From the NCBI RefSeq assembly GCF_963966145.1, contig NC_091046.1:29078001-29142000 (forward strand): a stretch of 64,000 bases of DNA, given 5' to 3'. Shown here in pieces: positions 10,784 through 21,447 of the stretch. The number at the start of each line of letters is the position of its first letter. Position 1 is the stretch's first letter. The notes beneath the pieces were generated by a model. It did not search any database. It saw nothing but the letters and a program-made list of their open reading frames with translations, and was not told the DNA's origin. The position numbers and the translations under genes were made by a program. This stretch comes from Tenebrio molitor. Its lineage: Eukaryota; Arthropoda; Insecta; Coleoptera; Tenebrionidae.

Positions 10784-12177
10784 CAGAGTGATCACAAAAA
10801 AACGCCCCAGCTTATATCTTTCTTATTTGACATCCCATTTCAACGAGTAATACATCAAATTAAAGGGTTTAAAAAGTACTATAAACTGAATACAAAATGT
10901 TGCCCTTAGCAACCCTCCCTTGCAAGGGTCAAGGGTCAACTATATTTTTGTAGTCATGGAAACAATATTTATTAAGTAATACAAACAATAAAAATAACAA
11001 TTTTTTTTTTCAACTGATCTGTTCAAATTGAGCACCATTTTGTTCGAGACACTTCGCGTGGCATTCAGAAGGCTTTCAGGTGGCAAGTGCAGGTGCAGGT
11101 GCAAGTAGTAATTTCTATTATTTCCGAAATATGCTTGCAACATATCCACAATTTCATTATTGTTCATTTTATTTCACAACACGAAATTGGAGAAAAAAAA
11201 TTAAACAAAAATCACGACAAATAAAGTTTATTTTCAAAATAAATGTATATTTTTTTTTGTGTTTCCATGGCTACAAGAATATCTTACTGTAGCAGACACA
11301 ATATTCGGACACCCAATAAACCCAAACCAAGTGCCCATAATTAGACCCACAATAGAAAGGGTCGGTTGGTGGTAAATCAATGGGAGATTGCAAACACACT
11401 TAAGAATTTCTTACGATGGACCGTATTATGAAATTCCAGGGGCAGTACAGTTTCTTTAAAAAAACGGTTTACGACTGATGAAATTGCAAAAAAATATGGT
11501 CACACAATTTTACGCCTTCCTCCGTATCATTGCATCTTCAATGATATTTAATTTTCCAAAATTTGGGCATGAAACATTACAATTTTTAAGAAAAGGTATT
11601 GATCAAATAACCCCACAAAATTGAAAAAATTACTGTGGGCCATCTGCGTTGTGTTGAATAGAAACTACATCCGCTGGCTTTTCCCTAATTAGGATTTTTT
11701 CAAGTACGGTCCGTGCCGCAAACTTTCAAGCGAACCCTCACAGTTTGGTGATTTATGGCTGTGGTTACTGCTTACTGTTAACATAATTGTGGGTACTTTG
11801 CTTAGGTTTATTGGGTGTCCGAATATTGTGTCTGCTACAGTAAGTAATTCATGGCCTGTTAAGAATAAAGTTCGACTTATTCCTAATGATTTGTAATTGA
11901 ATTTTATTTATTTCTTATGTTAAAATAACATTTAAATATACATGCTATATTTTTTAACTCAGAAAAACATAATGAATCTAATTATACCAAAATTATATGT
12001 TGCTATTTAAAAAATTTAAGTTGACCCTTGACCCTGGTAAGATATAGTTGCTAAGGGCAACATTTTATATCCAGTTTATAGTACCTTTTGAACCCTTTAA
12101 TTTGATGTATCGCTCGTTGAAATCGGATTTCAAATAAGAAAAGATATAAGCTGGGGCGTTTTTTTGTGATCACTCTG
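10784..12177 (-). mobile_element. IS630/mariner-type deletion derivative, interrupted
   Basis: Arms of about 85 bp begin CAGAGTGATCACAAAAAAAC and end in its complement, with TA on both sides. On the minus strand near 10980-11167 a short frame reads MNNNEIVDMLQAYFGNNRN and then LPPESLLNATRSVSNKMVL. This looks like the first codons of a DUF4817-type insect transposase joined to its last codons (NA-R-C-IxxNGxHFxHL pattern). It is a textbook internal-deletion MITE. It is itself split by the element at 11287-11840. Without the insert it is about 840 bp. Confidence 0.8.
11287..11840. mobile_element. MITE nested in the 10784-12177 element (554 bp)
   Basis: Termini of at least 35 bp are perfect inverted repeats, beginning CTGTAGCAGACACAATATTC and ending in the complement, with TA at 11285-11286 and 11841-11842. 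There is no coding sequence. It is inserted near the N-terminal codons of the host element's residual transposase. Confidence 0.85.
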
Positions 12178-12197
12178 TATATGGCATCTCCAATATA

Positions 12198-13141
12198 CGA
12201 GGGTCATCCAGAAAGTAAGGTTACAAGGGCTCCTGAGGCCGGGGGAAATTTTTTGTTTCGAAGTTGGCACACCTGGCATGTAGGGGGGATCCTAGTTGTC
12301 AGTTTGTTTGGTCCTGCGTGTTTGTCGGCCATTTTATTCAGTCACAATAAATTTTTCCGAAGGAGAGGTCGTCGCGCGCTCCCGCCACCTCCATTTTGCA
12401 CAGGAAGGAGAAGCTTTTCTGGATTCTATCGTGACGGGGGAATGAGACGTCGGTGTGTCACTGCACCTCAGAATCCAAAAGACAATCCTTTAGTGGCGTC
12501 ATTCATTTTCCCCAGCCACCAGAATGTTCAAGACGAACCATTCAGCCGGAAAAGTCATGTCATCTGTTTTTGGGACCGTAAGGGGATCTTTTTGGTGGAT
12601 TTTATGCCTAAAAAGGCAGAGGCTTACTGCAATCCCCTAAACGAAAACTCAGAAGAGCCATTCAGAACCGCAGAAGGAGAATGCTGACCCGGGGAGTCAG
12701 CCTCTTGCATGACTACGCCAGGCCCCATACCGCGCCAGTTTCACAGGAGCTGCTGACATCGTTTGGATGGGATAGCGCCAGTTTCACAGGAGCTGCTGAC
12801 ATCGTTTGGATGGGATATTGTCACCCACCCCCCTATTCACACGACTTGGCGCCTTCGGACTATCTATCACCTTTTTCACTAAACTAAAGGAGTTTTTGGG
12901 TGGGAAACGTTTTTCCAACAATCAGGAGGTCAAGGAAGTGGCTGAAAGAGCTGGCGGTGGAGGTCTATGACACTGGCATACAAAAGCTGGTGCCCCGACT
13001 GCAGAAATGTCTCGATCTCGACGGCGATTACGTTGAAAAATAGTTTAATATATTTGTGAAGTATTCTGTGAATTTCAATTGAATACAAGAATTTCTCGAT
13101 CCTACATAAATGTTGTAACCTTACTTTCTGGATGACCCTCG
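12198..13141 (+). mobile_element. mariner element with broken transposase (944 bp)
   Basis: The terminal inverted repeats CGAGGGTCATCCAGAAAGTA and complement are flanked by TA and are typical of mariner. The plus strand encodes, in several frames, the central and C-terminal transposase: VICFWDRKGIFLVDFMP, then LTRGVSLLHDYARPHTA, then HDLAPSDY, then EFLGGKRFSNNQEVKE, then RLQKCLDLDGDY. The N-terminal DNA-binding part is deleted (full mariners are about 1.3 kb). A direct duplication of about 42 bp of CAGTTTCACAGGAGCTGCTG sequence interrupts the core at about 12737-12820. The element is dead. Confidence 0.92.
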
Positions 13142-13580
13142 TATTTCATGTCTTTATCTATGAAAGTTTCTAGAATGTTTACATCCTGGAATAATTCTAA
13201 ATGAATTAATTTTGAGGGTCTTCTTGAAAATTTTTCCGTTGCTTTTCGTTTGATACTGTTGCTATAGTTTGTCTATCAAGAGATTGGTTGACATAAAATT
13301 CATCAAATTCTACGTAGAGGAAGGAGTAGCTAGAGCACGTAAAATTTGAAATATATCATTCAAGGAGTAACACTTTTGCCATGAAATTATGCTCTAATGA
13401 ATGTATTCTATGTAGTGCATTTTGTAGTGTTGGGTTAATTTAATACAATTTAAAATCTCCCAATCTCTCGCTGGACGAAGTTTAACAGTTTGTCTGTTAA
13501 GACTTTGTTTTCAGTTTTATTGTGATTTTGCTCCCCACACTTTCTTGAAAATGTAGGTTTACTAAAAAAAGTGCTTGTAA
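13142..13580. other. Unassigned AT-rich interval
   Basis: No gene or classifiable repeat is seen. Confidence 0.4.
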
Positions 13581-13824
13581 CTTCCTAAGGAATTCTGACT
13601 TAAACCCTAAATAAACCGAACAAAGACCCTATTTAAAGAAATTTATTGTCATATTGTGCCTGTCAATCACTAAAGGGTCTCCGACAAATATTTTGAGTAC
13701 TACCCCAGGTAATTTTTTTCTCCGAGGCCGGCTAGTGATTGACAGGTACAATATCACAATAAATTTCTTTAAGTAGGGTCTTTGTTCGGTTTATTTATGA
13801 CTTAAGCCAAAATTCCTTAGGAAG
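13581..13824. mobile_element. Foldback MITE family CTTCCTAAGGAATTC, copy 1 (244 bp)
   Basis: Almost the whole element is an inverted repeat, with arms of about 100 bp around a short centre. It begins CTTCCTAAGGAATTCTGAC and ends in the near-complement. A 244-bp copy at 28784-29027 interrupts a transposase fragment. Confidence 0.8.
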
Positions 13825-14163
13825 ATAAAAATACTAAATTTCACCGAAAGTAAAAATTCTTGCTCTGCACAACTTCTTTGTGCAACACCCAATTCTTTCA
13901 TCATACTCGGTAACAATAAAATTTGTAATTGTTAAAAACAACTAAGGGATTGCCTCGTTCACTAAACACACACATTAATTTCATGTTGAGATGCTACCAC
14001 GAAAGTTAAAATAAAACTATAGAGCATTCATTTTCAATGTTGGGTTTTGTACTAAACCTTGCCTGCTTTGACACTTGTCCGAAACTCAGTGAATCTAAAA
14101 CTGTGTTCAACATGTTCGGGTCCAAAATTAAAGAATGGTGGGATCGAGATCAAATATGATATA
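13825..14163. other. Unassigned AT-rich interval
   Basis: No gene or classifiable repeat is seen. Confidence 0.4.
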
Positions 14164-14370
14164 CAGGGCGTATTTTTAAAATGTGCCGAAATTGTACCTA
14201 CGAGGTTGTTTGACAACGTAGAAGACTAAAAGCAATAAAAAAAAAATTGTAGCTCAAAAAATAAATGTCATTTTATTTTTTGACAGGATTTTTTAGATAA
14301 TTTTTCCGAGTTCTACATGAAGCCAGTAGCTCGTGGTTAAAATTTGTGCACGCATTTCAAAAACACCCTG
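14164..14370. mobile_element. MITE, TIR CAGGGCGTATTTTTAAAATG (207 bp)
   Basis: Imperfect inverted termini (CAGGGCGTATTTTTAAAATG against CAGGGTGTTTTTGAAATGCG) are flanked by TA at both ends. Confidence 0.7.
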
Positions 14371-14371
14371 T

Positions 14372-14560
14372 ATCAATATCATGTCGACTCTTTCGTTATT
14401 GAAATACATTTCAGAATTATACAAAAAAGAATTGTCAAGTGATTGTCAATAATGCCAGGGATGTCCAGATTTCATAGTAAATAGAGGTATCAAGTTATAA
14501 GTGAATAACGTATTACTGGCTGCATTTAAATTTCGTTAGGGTCGGAAAGTTATGTGAATT
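14372..14560. repeat. Dispersed repeat with an interrupted paralogue at 30.6-32.3 kb
   Basis: TTGTCAAGTGATTGTCAATA and GGCTGCATTTAAATTTCG recur at 30636-30788 and 32205-32265. There the repeat is split by two MITEs, so this uninterrupted copy is the empty-site version. Confidence 0.7.
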
Positions 14561-14763
14561 ATACAGGGTTATTCTAAATTATTGTAGTCGAAGTAGGCCA
14601 TGCCCATGTTATTACTATCCATTTACTAAACTCCCGCACTGTCAGTGTTTGCAATTTGCCGCACTGCCGTTCTGCGACTAGTCATTTTTACTTTAACGTT
14701 GGCGCAAAAATTTGAAATTTCAAATTTGAAGTTAAGTTTAATAAATTCGCTTTCTTCTATCGG

Positions 14764-15120
14764 GCGTTCAAATGAAATCCTGGGCTGAGTAGGCGTTGGA
14801 AAAATTAAACCGTTTAGAACAGTGTAAAGTTTGAATTTCCCGCCGTTTGACACGAATGACATTTGTTTATGTTTAATCCGCACATAATTGAACATGTTTG
14901 TTTTCAGCAAAGGGTGCCCTTAGATATTTGCTTCGAGAATGGGAATCGTTACGTTATTCTATTTTTGATGTAAAACATTGCAAAGAAAGAAAAAAAGAAA
15001 AAATTTTTGGCTCTAAATTTTAGGTTAGCTGTCAACATGCTCAAATTAATCTACGCTTTAAAAAAGCACAACAATTGACGGTTTCCAACGCCTTCCCAGC
15101 CCAGGATTTCATTTGAACGC
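14764..15120. mobile_element. MITE family GCGTTCAAATGA, copy 2 (357 bp)
   Basis: It is an inverted copy of the element at 3382-3690. The termini GCGTTCAAATGAAATCCTGG and complement, and the inner AGGCGTTGGA, are conserved. Confidence 0.8.
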
Positions 15121-15286
15121 GCGATATTCAAAGTACAGCGTGATCAACAATGACTGAGTTTGTTGGCAATGAAACAATTGAAAAATATTGGTGTTTTTCT
15201 GTTTCGTAATTGGCACTGACCGGATGTTTTAACTTGACAGACATTAAATAAAAAAAAAAAAATAGGTTATGTCGGGTATGTTTGTG

Positions 15287-16505
15287 CCACGGCCTCCTAG
15301 ATTCATAAGAGACTCGTCTCTTATCCGGCCTGCCGCATTCGTAGTTTACAATGACAGGAAGTTCTAATTTTTAAACAAGTGTCTCACTCACATTTTACAA
15401 TGAACAGGACCATGAATTAGTGGATTTCCCGAAAAATATGGGGCTAAGATATTCTTCAAAACAAAATTTATATTTTCCTTTGGAATGCTTGGTAGAATTT
15501 CTACTATTGAAATTATTGTCAATTGTAGTTTGCGAACGAGAAATTTGAATTTTAGCTTCTTCACTTGCAATGGGTTTAGGGTAGATTGTAAAGATTATAA
15601 TAATGAAGATTTACGATAGTGGTAAGTTTATCTACCTGCTAGTTCCTAAAAAGGGATGCCGAATATCGGTAAAATGCAAATTGTTTGTCCCCCCTGGAAT
15701 GAACTGCTCATAGTCGTTCGTACATCTTCATTATTATCTAAATGTTTAATCTACCCAAAACCCATTGCAAGTGAACAAGGTAAAATTCCAATTTCTCATT
15801 CCCAAACTATACTAGACCCACAAATTGATCATTGGGGTAACTTAGTCTTCCTCTATCTTAGTAATACATTAATTCCAATAAAGGGATTTTCTTTCTCGAA
15901 TTTGGATCTCGTAAATGTGACAAGCAATAATCACATCCATGGATTGCCTCCGTTATTTTCTTAATTAAGTAGCCACATAAAAAAGCCGTTGCCGCCGTCT
16001 CAATTTGAAAATTGGTACTTGGCAAATAAGTAAATGGAGATTATTTTTCTAGTTTTTCCAGAGAACTATCTTGCAAGGTGACTGAAACATTTACATTGGT
16101 CCTTAAATTTTGGAATCTTGGTAAAATTTTACTACTTGCTTATTCTGCGGCACTCATGATATTACCAGTATGATCTCTCAGTCCTATTTTCCATGCCGCA
16201 TTTAAAGTCATATCATTGGGTAGATTATGATAAGAAATGTTAACTTTATGTCGTGAACTAATACAACATTTTTTCTTTGTTTGTGGCATTTTTTAAAGTT
16301 TCGACTGCACTTAGTTTTTCAAATTGACAATTTATTATATAAAATGTCATTATTCATACGTATTTTTAGTTGCATATACTAATATATGGGTCACATTAAA
16401 GCCGCTAGATGGACCTACTATACGGGGAATTTTGAAAAACAGACATTTATCGAATGCGACAGGCCGGATAAGAGACGAGTCTCTTATTAATCTAGGAGGC
16501 CGTGG
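15287..16505. mobile_element. 1.2 kb TIR element with 6-7 bp target duplication
   Basis: Inverted termini of about 45 bp begin CCACGGCCTCCTAGATT and continue with AAGAGACTCGTCTCTTATCC. TTTGTG occurs directly outside both ends, suggesting a 6- to 7-bp target duplication. A 102-codon frame at 15656-15964 overlaps the nested foldback element and has no recognisable similarity, so it is not called as a gene. Confidence 0.7.
15526..15811. mobile_element. Foldback MITE family TAGTTTGGGAACGAG, copy 1
   Basis: It is an inverted-repeat element related to 47575-47880. GGGTTTAGGGTAGATTGTAA and its complement face each other, and TTATAATAATGAAGATTTAC lies in the arms. This copy is more diverged. Confidence 0.7.
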
Positions 16506-16665
16506 TTTGTGCTATTACAAAAATGACCCTTTGATGGTAAACGTCAAATTCGCCTGTCAACTCTGTCAAAGCTGACAACCGGAAGTGCATTTAGATTACA
16601 GTGGTACCAAAATCATTCAAATTTTCATTGTTACCAACAGATTCAGTCATTCTTGATCACGTTGT

Positions 16666-16915
16666 CGTCTACACTAGCAAAGCACGTAACTCCAAAATGC
16701 AAAATTTTACAAGAGCAACAATAAACTGTACCAGAAACAAAATTGCATTCTGCTAACCGGCGAGTTCACCTGGATACAAGAAACCTCATTCAGTTTCTTG
16801 TATCCAGGTGAACTCGCCGGTTAGCAGAATGCAATTTTGTTTCTGGTACCTACAGTTTATTGTTGCTCCTGTAAAATTTTGCATTTTGGAGTTACGTGCT
16901 TTGCTAGTGTAGACG
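16666..16915. mobile_element. 250-bp near-perfect hairpin with 7-bp target duplication
   Basis: Two arms of about 120 bp are complementary except for one substitution and a 4-bp indel, around an 8-base loop (CTCATTCA). The ends are CGTCTACACTAGC and complement, and ACGTTGT is duplicated immediately outside (16659-16665 and 16916-16922). It has no coding sequence and is inserted in the right terminus of the 15136-16921 MITE. Confidence 0.85.
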
Positions 16916-17164
16916 ACGTTGTATTACTTACACGAAATGGCTGAACAAGAAGAAGATATGAAACGTAAAAGAATACTGTTAAGGGCCAGAGAGAAGTACG
17001 GTATTGCTAATCATTGTTTGCAAAGAAGAGAATTAACTCCATTAACATAACCAAACTTTTCTTGTTGACGCTTTTATAACTAGATTTTGTGTATAGGCAA
17101 CTGAAAATGTATGTCAGCATAGGTACACTCCAAAAAAGTCAAAAATTTGTTTAATAAACGGATA

Positions 17165-17518
17165 CTCTCGTGTCAAAAATGGATTACTCCCTGGGATTTA
17201 GGGATATTCGTTACTAGGTTGCCATAAATTTGGTTAGGTTGGAGGCTATGAGGTTTCTGGTGACAAACAAAAGATATCCCAAAAAAGTAAGACAGCAAAT
17301 TAATTGTAACAGTTGCAAATGACTAATTTCTCGCTAAGTGATAGATGATTTTTCATTTCACAATCAATTTTGGTTACTGGAGGCATATTTATTTGGATTT
17401 AATCTCTCAATTCAGAGTAACCAACCTTAGGCATTCAAAATAACTTTTGAAAATTCTAGTTACACACAACATGAAAAAAGTTCGAATTCTAGAGAGTAAT
17501 CCATTTTTGACACGAGAG
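17165..17518. mobile_element. MITE family CTCTCGTGTCAAAAATGG, copy 1 (354 bp)
   Basis: Inverted termini of about 26 bp (CTCTCGTGTCAAAAATGG then ATTACTCCC) are flanked by TA on both sides. A copy of 361 bp, very similar throughout, lies at 56310-56670. Confidence 0.88.
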
Positions 17519-17857
17519 TAGTACATTTTTGCCGCTTTTATGTGAACTGTCAGTTTTGATGAGGTTTTTATTTATTTTTGTTAAATTAACGACTGAATCC
17601 AGAAATATTGAGTTGTTTTGCAATTAATTTTAAAAATATTGAGTTGTTTTGCACCCAATTTAACTCCCGTGTGTGAACGGTGTGTACTCACTATTATTCA
17701 CATCATTTTGATATTTTTTTATGTGGAGCGGCAACCATAAATTTTACATTCAGTTTTCACGCCTACTTCGACTACAATCATTTAGAATAACCCTGTATAG
17801 TCTATGTATTACATACTTTGAATACATACATTTCAGATTTTCAGTTTTTTAATAGTA

Positions 17858-18475
17858 CAGAGTGTCCCAGAACTGACGTACATCCCGTTAACTGCAAATG
17901 TAAATATTTATTCCGAAATGGATTCTGCAAAAAAAATTGTTTAAATCCTTTTGTTTTTAAGTTAGAACGATTTTAATTTAACCAATCATCGCAGACAAAT
18001 ATTAATTCAATCCAGCGTTTCCTGGGAAACAAGAGCTCACGGTAGATTTATCTGTAATCTTTCTGTTGTGATTGGCTAACTTAAAATTGCTGTAGTTTAA
18101 AAACTACCGAGTGACTATAAATGATTGAAGCAAAATAGTAGATTGGCAACACTGATGCAGTTGGTAGTGCAAATCTTCTCGTGCATCATCTGTCAATCAT
18201 TTCTATTTATGTTAGGTTAAGTCACGAAATACATTGGCGTTGGAAAAAAAAATAGATTTTTTTTGACGTTTGTTTCAATTTTGAAAATTGCGTGTGTCAT
18301 GCCAACGATGTTGCCAACTAAAGATTTCAAATGTGTTACCAACATAACAAAATAATTTTCAATCATTGATAGTCACTCGGTGTAAGTTTAAACAAAAAAA
18401 TTCTAGCGAAATCTTTCTCAGCAGAAAGAGCGGAGCACGTGGTTAACGGGATGTACGCCAGTTCTGGGACAGCCT
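17858..18475. mobile_element. TIR element CAGAGTGTCCCAGAACTGAC hosting a MITE
   Basis: Termini CAGAGTGTCCCAGAACTGAC and the complement of CAGGCTGTCCCAGAACTGGC are flanked by TA, and the homology extends into CGTACATCCCGTTAAC. The MITE at 18107-18380 is nested in it. Confidence 0.8.
18107..18380. mobile_element. MITE family CCGAGTGACTAT, copy 1
   Basis: It is an inverted copy of 26416-26684. The arms read CCGAGTGACTATAAATGATT, and the internal GGCAACACTGATGCAGTTG and GACGTTTGTTTCAATTTTG are conserved between copies. Confidence 0.8.
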
Positions 18476-19470
18476 GTATATTAAAGAACGAGTTTAATAA
18501 GGGTTGATTTGGCGCACGAGTCCCAAGTGTAGAAAACGACCCGTAGGGGAGTTTTGTATGGGACGAGTGCGCCAATGCCCTTATAAAACGAGTTTTTATG
18601 TTATTTTTTAGAATTTGCACCCTTCTTTTAATTTTTAAATAAAAAAATTAAATCTTCAAATTCTAGGGAATTTTGTATTATGTAATTGGTGATTCAAGGT
18701 AACGGATGCAACTACATCTGTAATATTATGTTAAAAAGTAGAGTTTGAACATTAATATTGGAAGTTTTTTGGTGTAAATGACAATAATACACTGAAATAT
18801 TGATAACAATTTTTTTAGAGATCTATTAAACTACGAGTGGTTTAAGAGATAGTCATAAACGACTCCAAATTGAATACAATAATAGACCTATTAGAAATGC
18901 AGATTCTAAAATAGTTTATTTTAGAGTTAACAAATTTTCTTTCGTTTCCAAACCAATTAATTAAAAAATATGAACGAAAGGATAGACGGCATTTCCCTCA
19001 ATGTAAATATCAACTTTTGTCTCAATTTAGTTTAAAAACCAGTTATGCGTTTACATATAAGTTATATCACAATCTTGTTTACCTGTAATTTAACGATTTA
19101 CTTTCTTACATCACCGACATCTTGAAAAGTTTGAAGAATATAAACCACTGTGTACCCAATCGATGTCGAATCAAAATTCTGCAGTTGTAAATAGTATTTG
19201 TTGTTAATGTTTAAGAAATGAGATAACAATACCCATCAACATTATTTTAATGTTTGTGACTGTAATCCACTTTAACTTGAGATTAAGATGCAAAATACTG
19301 GAATCGCAAACAAGGTCATCTGTTGCTAATCATCTCCAATCACTTTATTATTGTTATTACTATTTATTACTTGCTATTTTAATTCATACAATTATTATAT
19401 AAGTATGAATAATGGCCGTCTTTAATGCCATATATAATTTTGTGCTGTTAATGGTAGCCAATAAGGTATA
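18476..19470. other. Unassigned AT-rich interval
   Basis: About 1 kb shows no gene, transposase remnant or inverted repeat that I can recognise. Confidence 0.4.
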
Positions 19471-19717
19471 GTTCTCCCAGAGCTGCAGCGATTTTATGGC
19501 AGGGCAATAGTAATTATTACGCGTGTTGAGATGCCAATAAGCGACATAAACAGACCCCTGTCAATCATCATTTTCGTTCTATACCTGTCAGTTTACAGGA
19601 TAGTACTTGGACGAATTTACGATTAGGGGTTGTGCTTGCGGTTTAAATCTATTGTCGGTGTTGTTAACGTTTATACAATGGTACCCTGCCATAAAATCGC
19701 TGCAGCTCTGGGAGAAC
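19471..19717. mobile_element. MITE, TIR GTTCTCCCAGAGCTGCAGCG (247 bp)
   Basis: Near-perfect inverted termini of about 36 bp (GTTCTCCCAGAGCTGCAGCG then ATTTTATGGCAGGG) have TATA on the left and TATA on the right, so the target duplication is TA or TATA. Confidence 0.82.
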
Positions 19718-19830
19718 TATATAAACAGACTTTCGTTCACTACTGCTCATGGTGATTTTAATTAATGCCTAAATTTTTACTAAAATTTCGCTTTTAACAT
19801 CAAATTTACTTTTGACATCGAATCGTCGTT

Positions 19831-20587
19831 AGAGTGCATTTCAACGAGAGGTACACAGGCGTGGCTACCGAGATGCGCCGGATGTAGGGGAAGGGCAACC
19901 CAAAATCGAGTGCATTGGCGTAGTCCTGTTTTATTTTTGTTCTTACTTTCACAACACAGAAAATATCAGATTTTCACAACCGAGATTAGAAATCGAGTTG
20001 TATGACATAAAAAAGAAGACGGTAAAGAACAATAACTTGGCTGTAATTTGCGACAAATCAGCTGTCGAAATGAAATTCCCTAAAAAGTACAAACTAACGC
20101 CGCTACTGTCTAGGTAAGCCACGCCAGCGCAGACCGAAACAGATTTCTGCGCAAGTTTATACGAGTAGACGTGTATAATCTGTTTCAAAATCAAAAATCC
20201 ACCACCTGTTGAATTATGTTGGCAGAAAAAAAGAAATCCCTAGAATAAGTTTCATTTTTCTGGGTTGGTCCAACCTTCCGCCAAAATTTGACCTTCAGTG
20301 TGTCACAAATATCAAATTATAAAAATGCCTCGAAAAACAAGGAATCTTTTAACCGCTAAATTAAAGCGAGCGTTCATTAAGTGCTTCGAAAAATTTTAAA
20401 AACACGATGAACTACGACCAAAACGACTGTCAAGAGTTTTATTTCATAACCCCACGTTTTTTTGACACTTTCAAACACACTAAAAACAAAAATTGGCGAC
20501 GTTGTCGGTTGTATTTTCGAGGTAGAATGCAGTGTTGGTGGATTTTTGATTTTGAAACAAATTATACCTCTCGTTGAAAAGCACTCT
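19831..20587. mobile_element. TIR element AGAGTGCATTTCAACGAGAG with a nested MITE
   Basis: AGAGTGCATTTCAACGAGAG at the left faces the complement at 20565-20587. The MITE at 20178-20562 sits against the right terminus. Confidence 0.65.
20178..20562. mobile_element. MITE family with ATCCACCACCTGTTGAATTA arms, copy 1
   Basis: Inverted termini ATCTGTTTCAAAATCAAAAA and complement are flanked by TA. It shares CACCACCTGTTGAATTATG and GTAGAATGCAGTGTTGGTGG with 55949-56307. Confidence 0.75.
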
Positions 20588-20689
20588 AGTGAATATTAGT
20601 CTAACGTAGCCTGAGAACTCGAAAAATAGTAATTATACACCAAGGTAGAGAAGACATTTTTTTAAGCCGAGGTAGTTTATTAATAAACT

Positions 20690-20790
20690 AGCTGACCCGG
20701 TGCACTTCGTATCACCTACAATCGCTGTTCGTTAGCCTCGCTAAAACTCAAAAACGGCTTCACCGATTTGAATATTTTTTTTGTAACATT
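20690..20790 (-). mobile_element. RTE-like retroelement end, inverted relative to 23520-23570
   Basis: CGTTAGCCTCGCTAAAACTC and AACGGCTTCACCGATTTGAA are the reverse complement of sequence at 23517-23566. This places two retroelement 3'-type tails in opposite orientation 2.8 kb apart. It is preceded by the head-like AGCTGACCCGGTGCACTTCG. Confidence 0.5.
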
Positions 20791-21447
20791 TTGATTAGCT
20801 ATAATCAATCCTAATCAACCTTCCAACTTCAATTCATTGAGATCAATAGTACTGGCTATATTTTATACGGTTTGAATTTCGTTTGGTTATTAAATGAAAC
20901 TTGTTTACAATTCCAATGAATTTTATGTCTTTTATGTACAGTTGCGGAGGTTGAAATCTCAGACAGGAAAGATTTAAACACTTTGTATAAATTCCGAAAT
21001 TTGATTAGCGTAAACAGGATTTTCATCAAGGATTATAAAGTCAGTGTCAGTATTTGACATATTAGGTCAGAATCGCGCGTAACTTTTGAAATGCCGCAAT
21101 TATCTGATTTGCAAAAATGTGTTTGACTGAGGGACGGAGCCATTGCGAAAGAAATTAATGTGGATAATGTTTGAGTGACATTTTGAGAAACGTCACTTTC
21201 AATACCATTTACAAAGCTAAAAGTTTGGCGTTGTCAAAGTGTCTGAGTTTTCAACGGCCGCAACTGTACATTAAATATAAATACAATTGGTACCACTGTA
21301 ATCTAAACCCATTTCTGATTTCCGGTTGTCAGCTTGGACAGAGTTGACAGGCGAATTTGACGTTTACGTGGTATCTATCATTCTTTCCAAATTAGAAGAA
21401 GAGTGGTCGATCCGGAGGGTAACCCAATATTATAATATCGCGAAGAG

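Larger units (their letters stand above)
15136..16921. mobile_element. MITE family CAGCGTGATCAACAATGACT, expanded by nested insertions
   Basis: The ends match the compact 178-bp copy at 34060-34237 (GATCAACAATGACTGAG on the left, CTCAGTCATT-type sequence on the right), with TA flanks. The extra 1.6 kb is explained by the TIR element at 15287-16505 and the hairpin at 16666-16915. Confidence 0.75.
14564..17795. mobile_element. 3.2 kb TIR element hosting at least six others
   Basis: The termini CAGGGTTATTCTAAATTATT and the complement of CAGGGTTATTCTAAATGATT continue into GTAGTCGAAGTAGGC on both sides, with TA flanks at 14562-14563 and 17796-17797. Inside lie the elements at 14764-15120, 15136-16921 (with three more inside it) and 17165-17518. 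Removing them leaves about 0.7 kb, again MITE-sized. Confidence 0.7.

Noticed and set aside
15656..15964. 102-codon frame inside the 1.2 kb TIR element
   Set aside because: It overlaps the arms of a foldback MITE (15526-15811), so it cannot be a conserved coding sequence of the host element.
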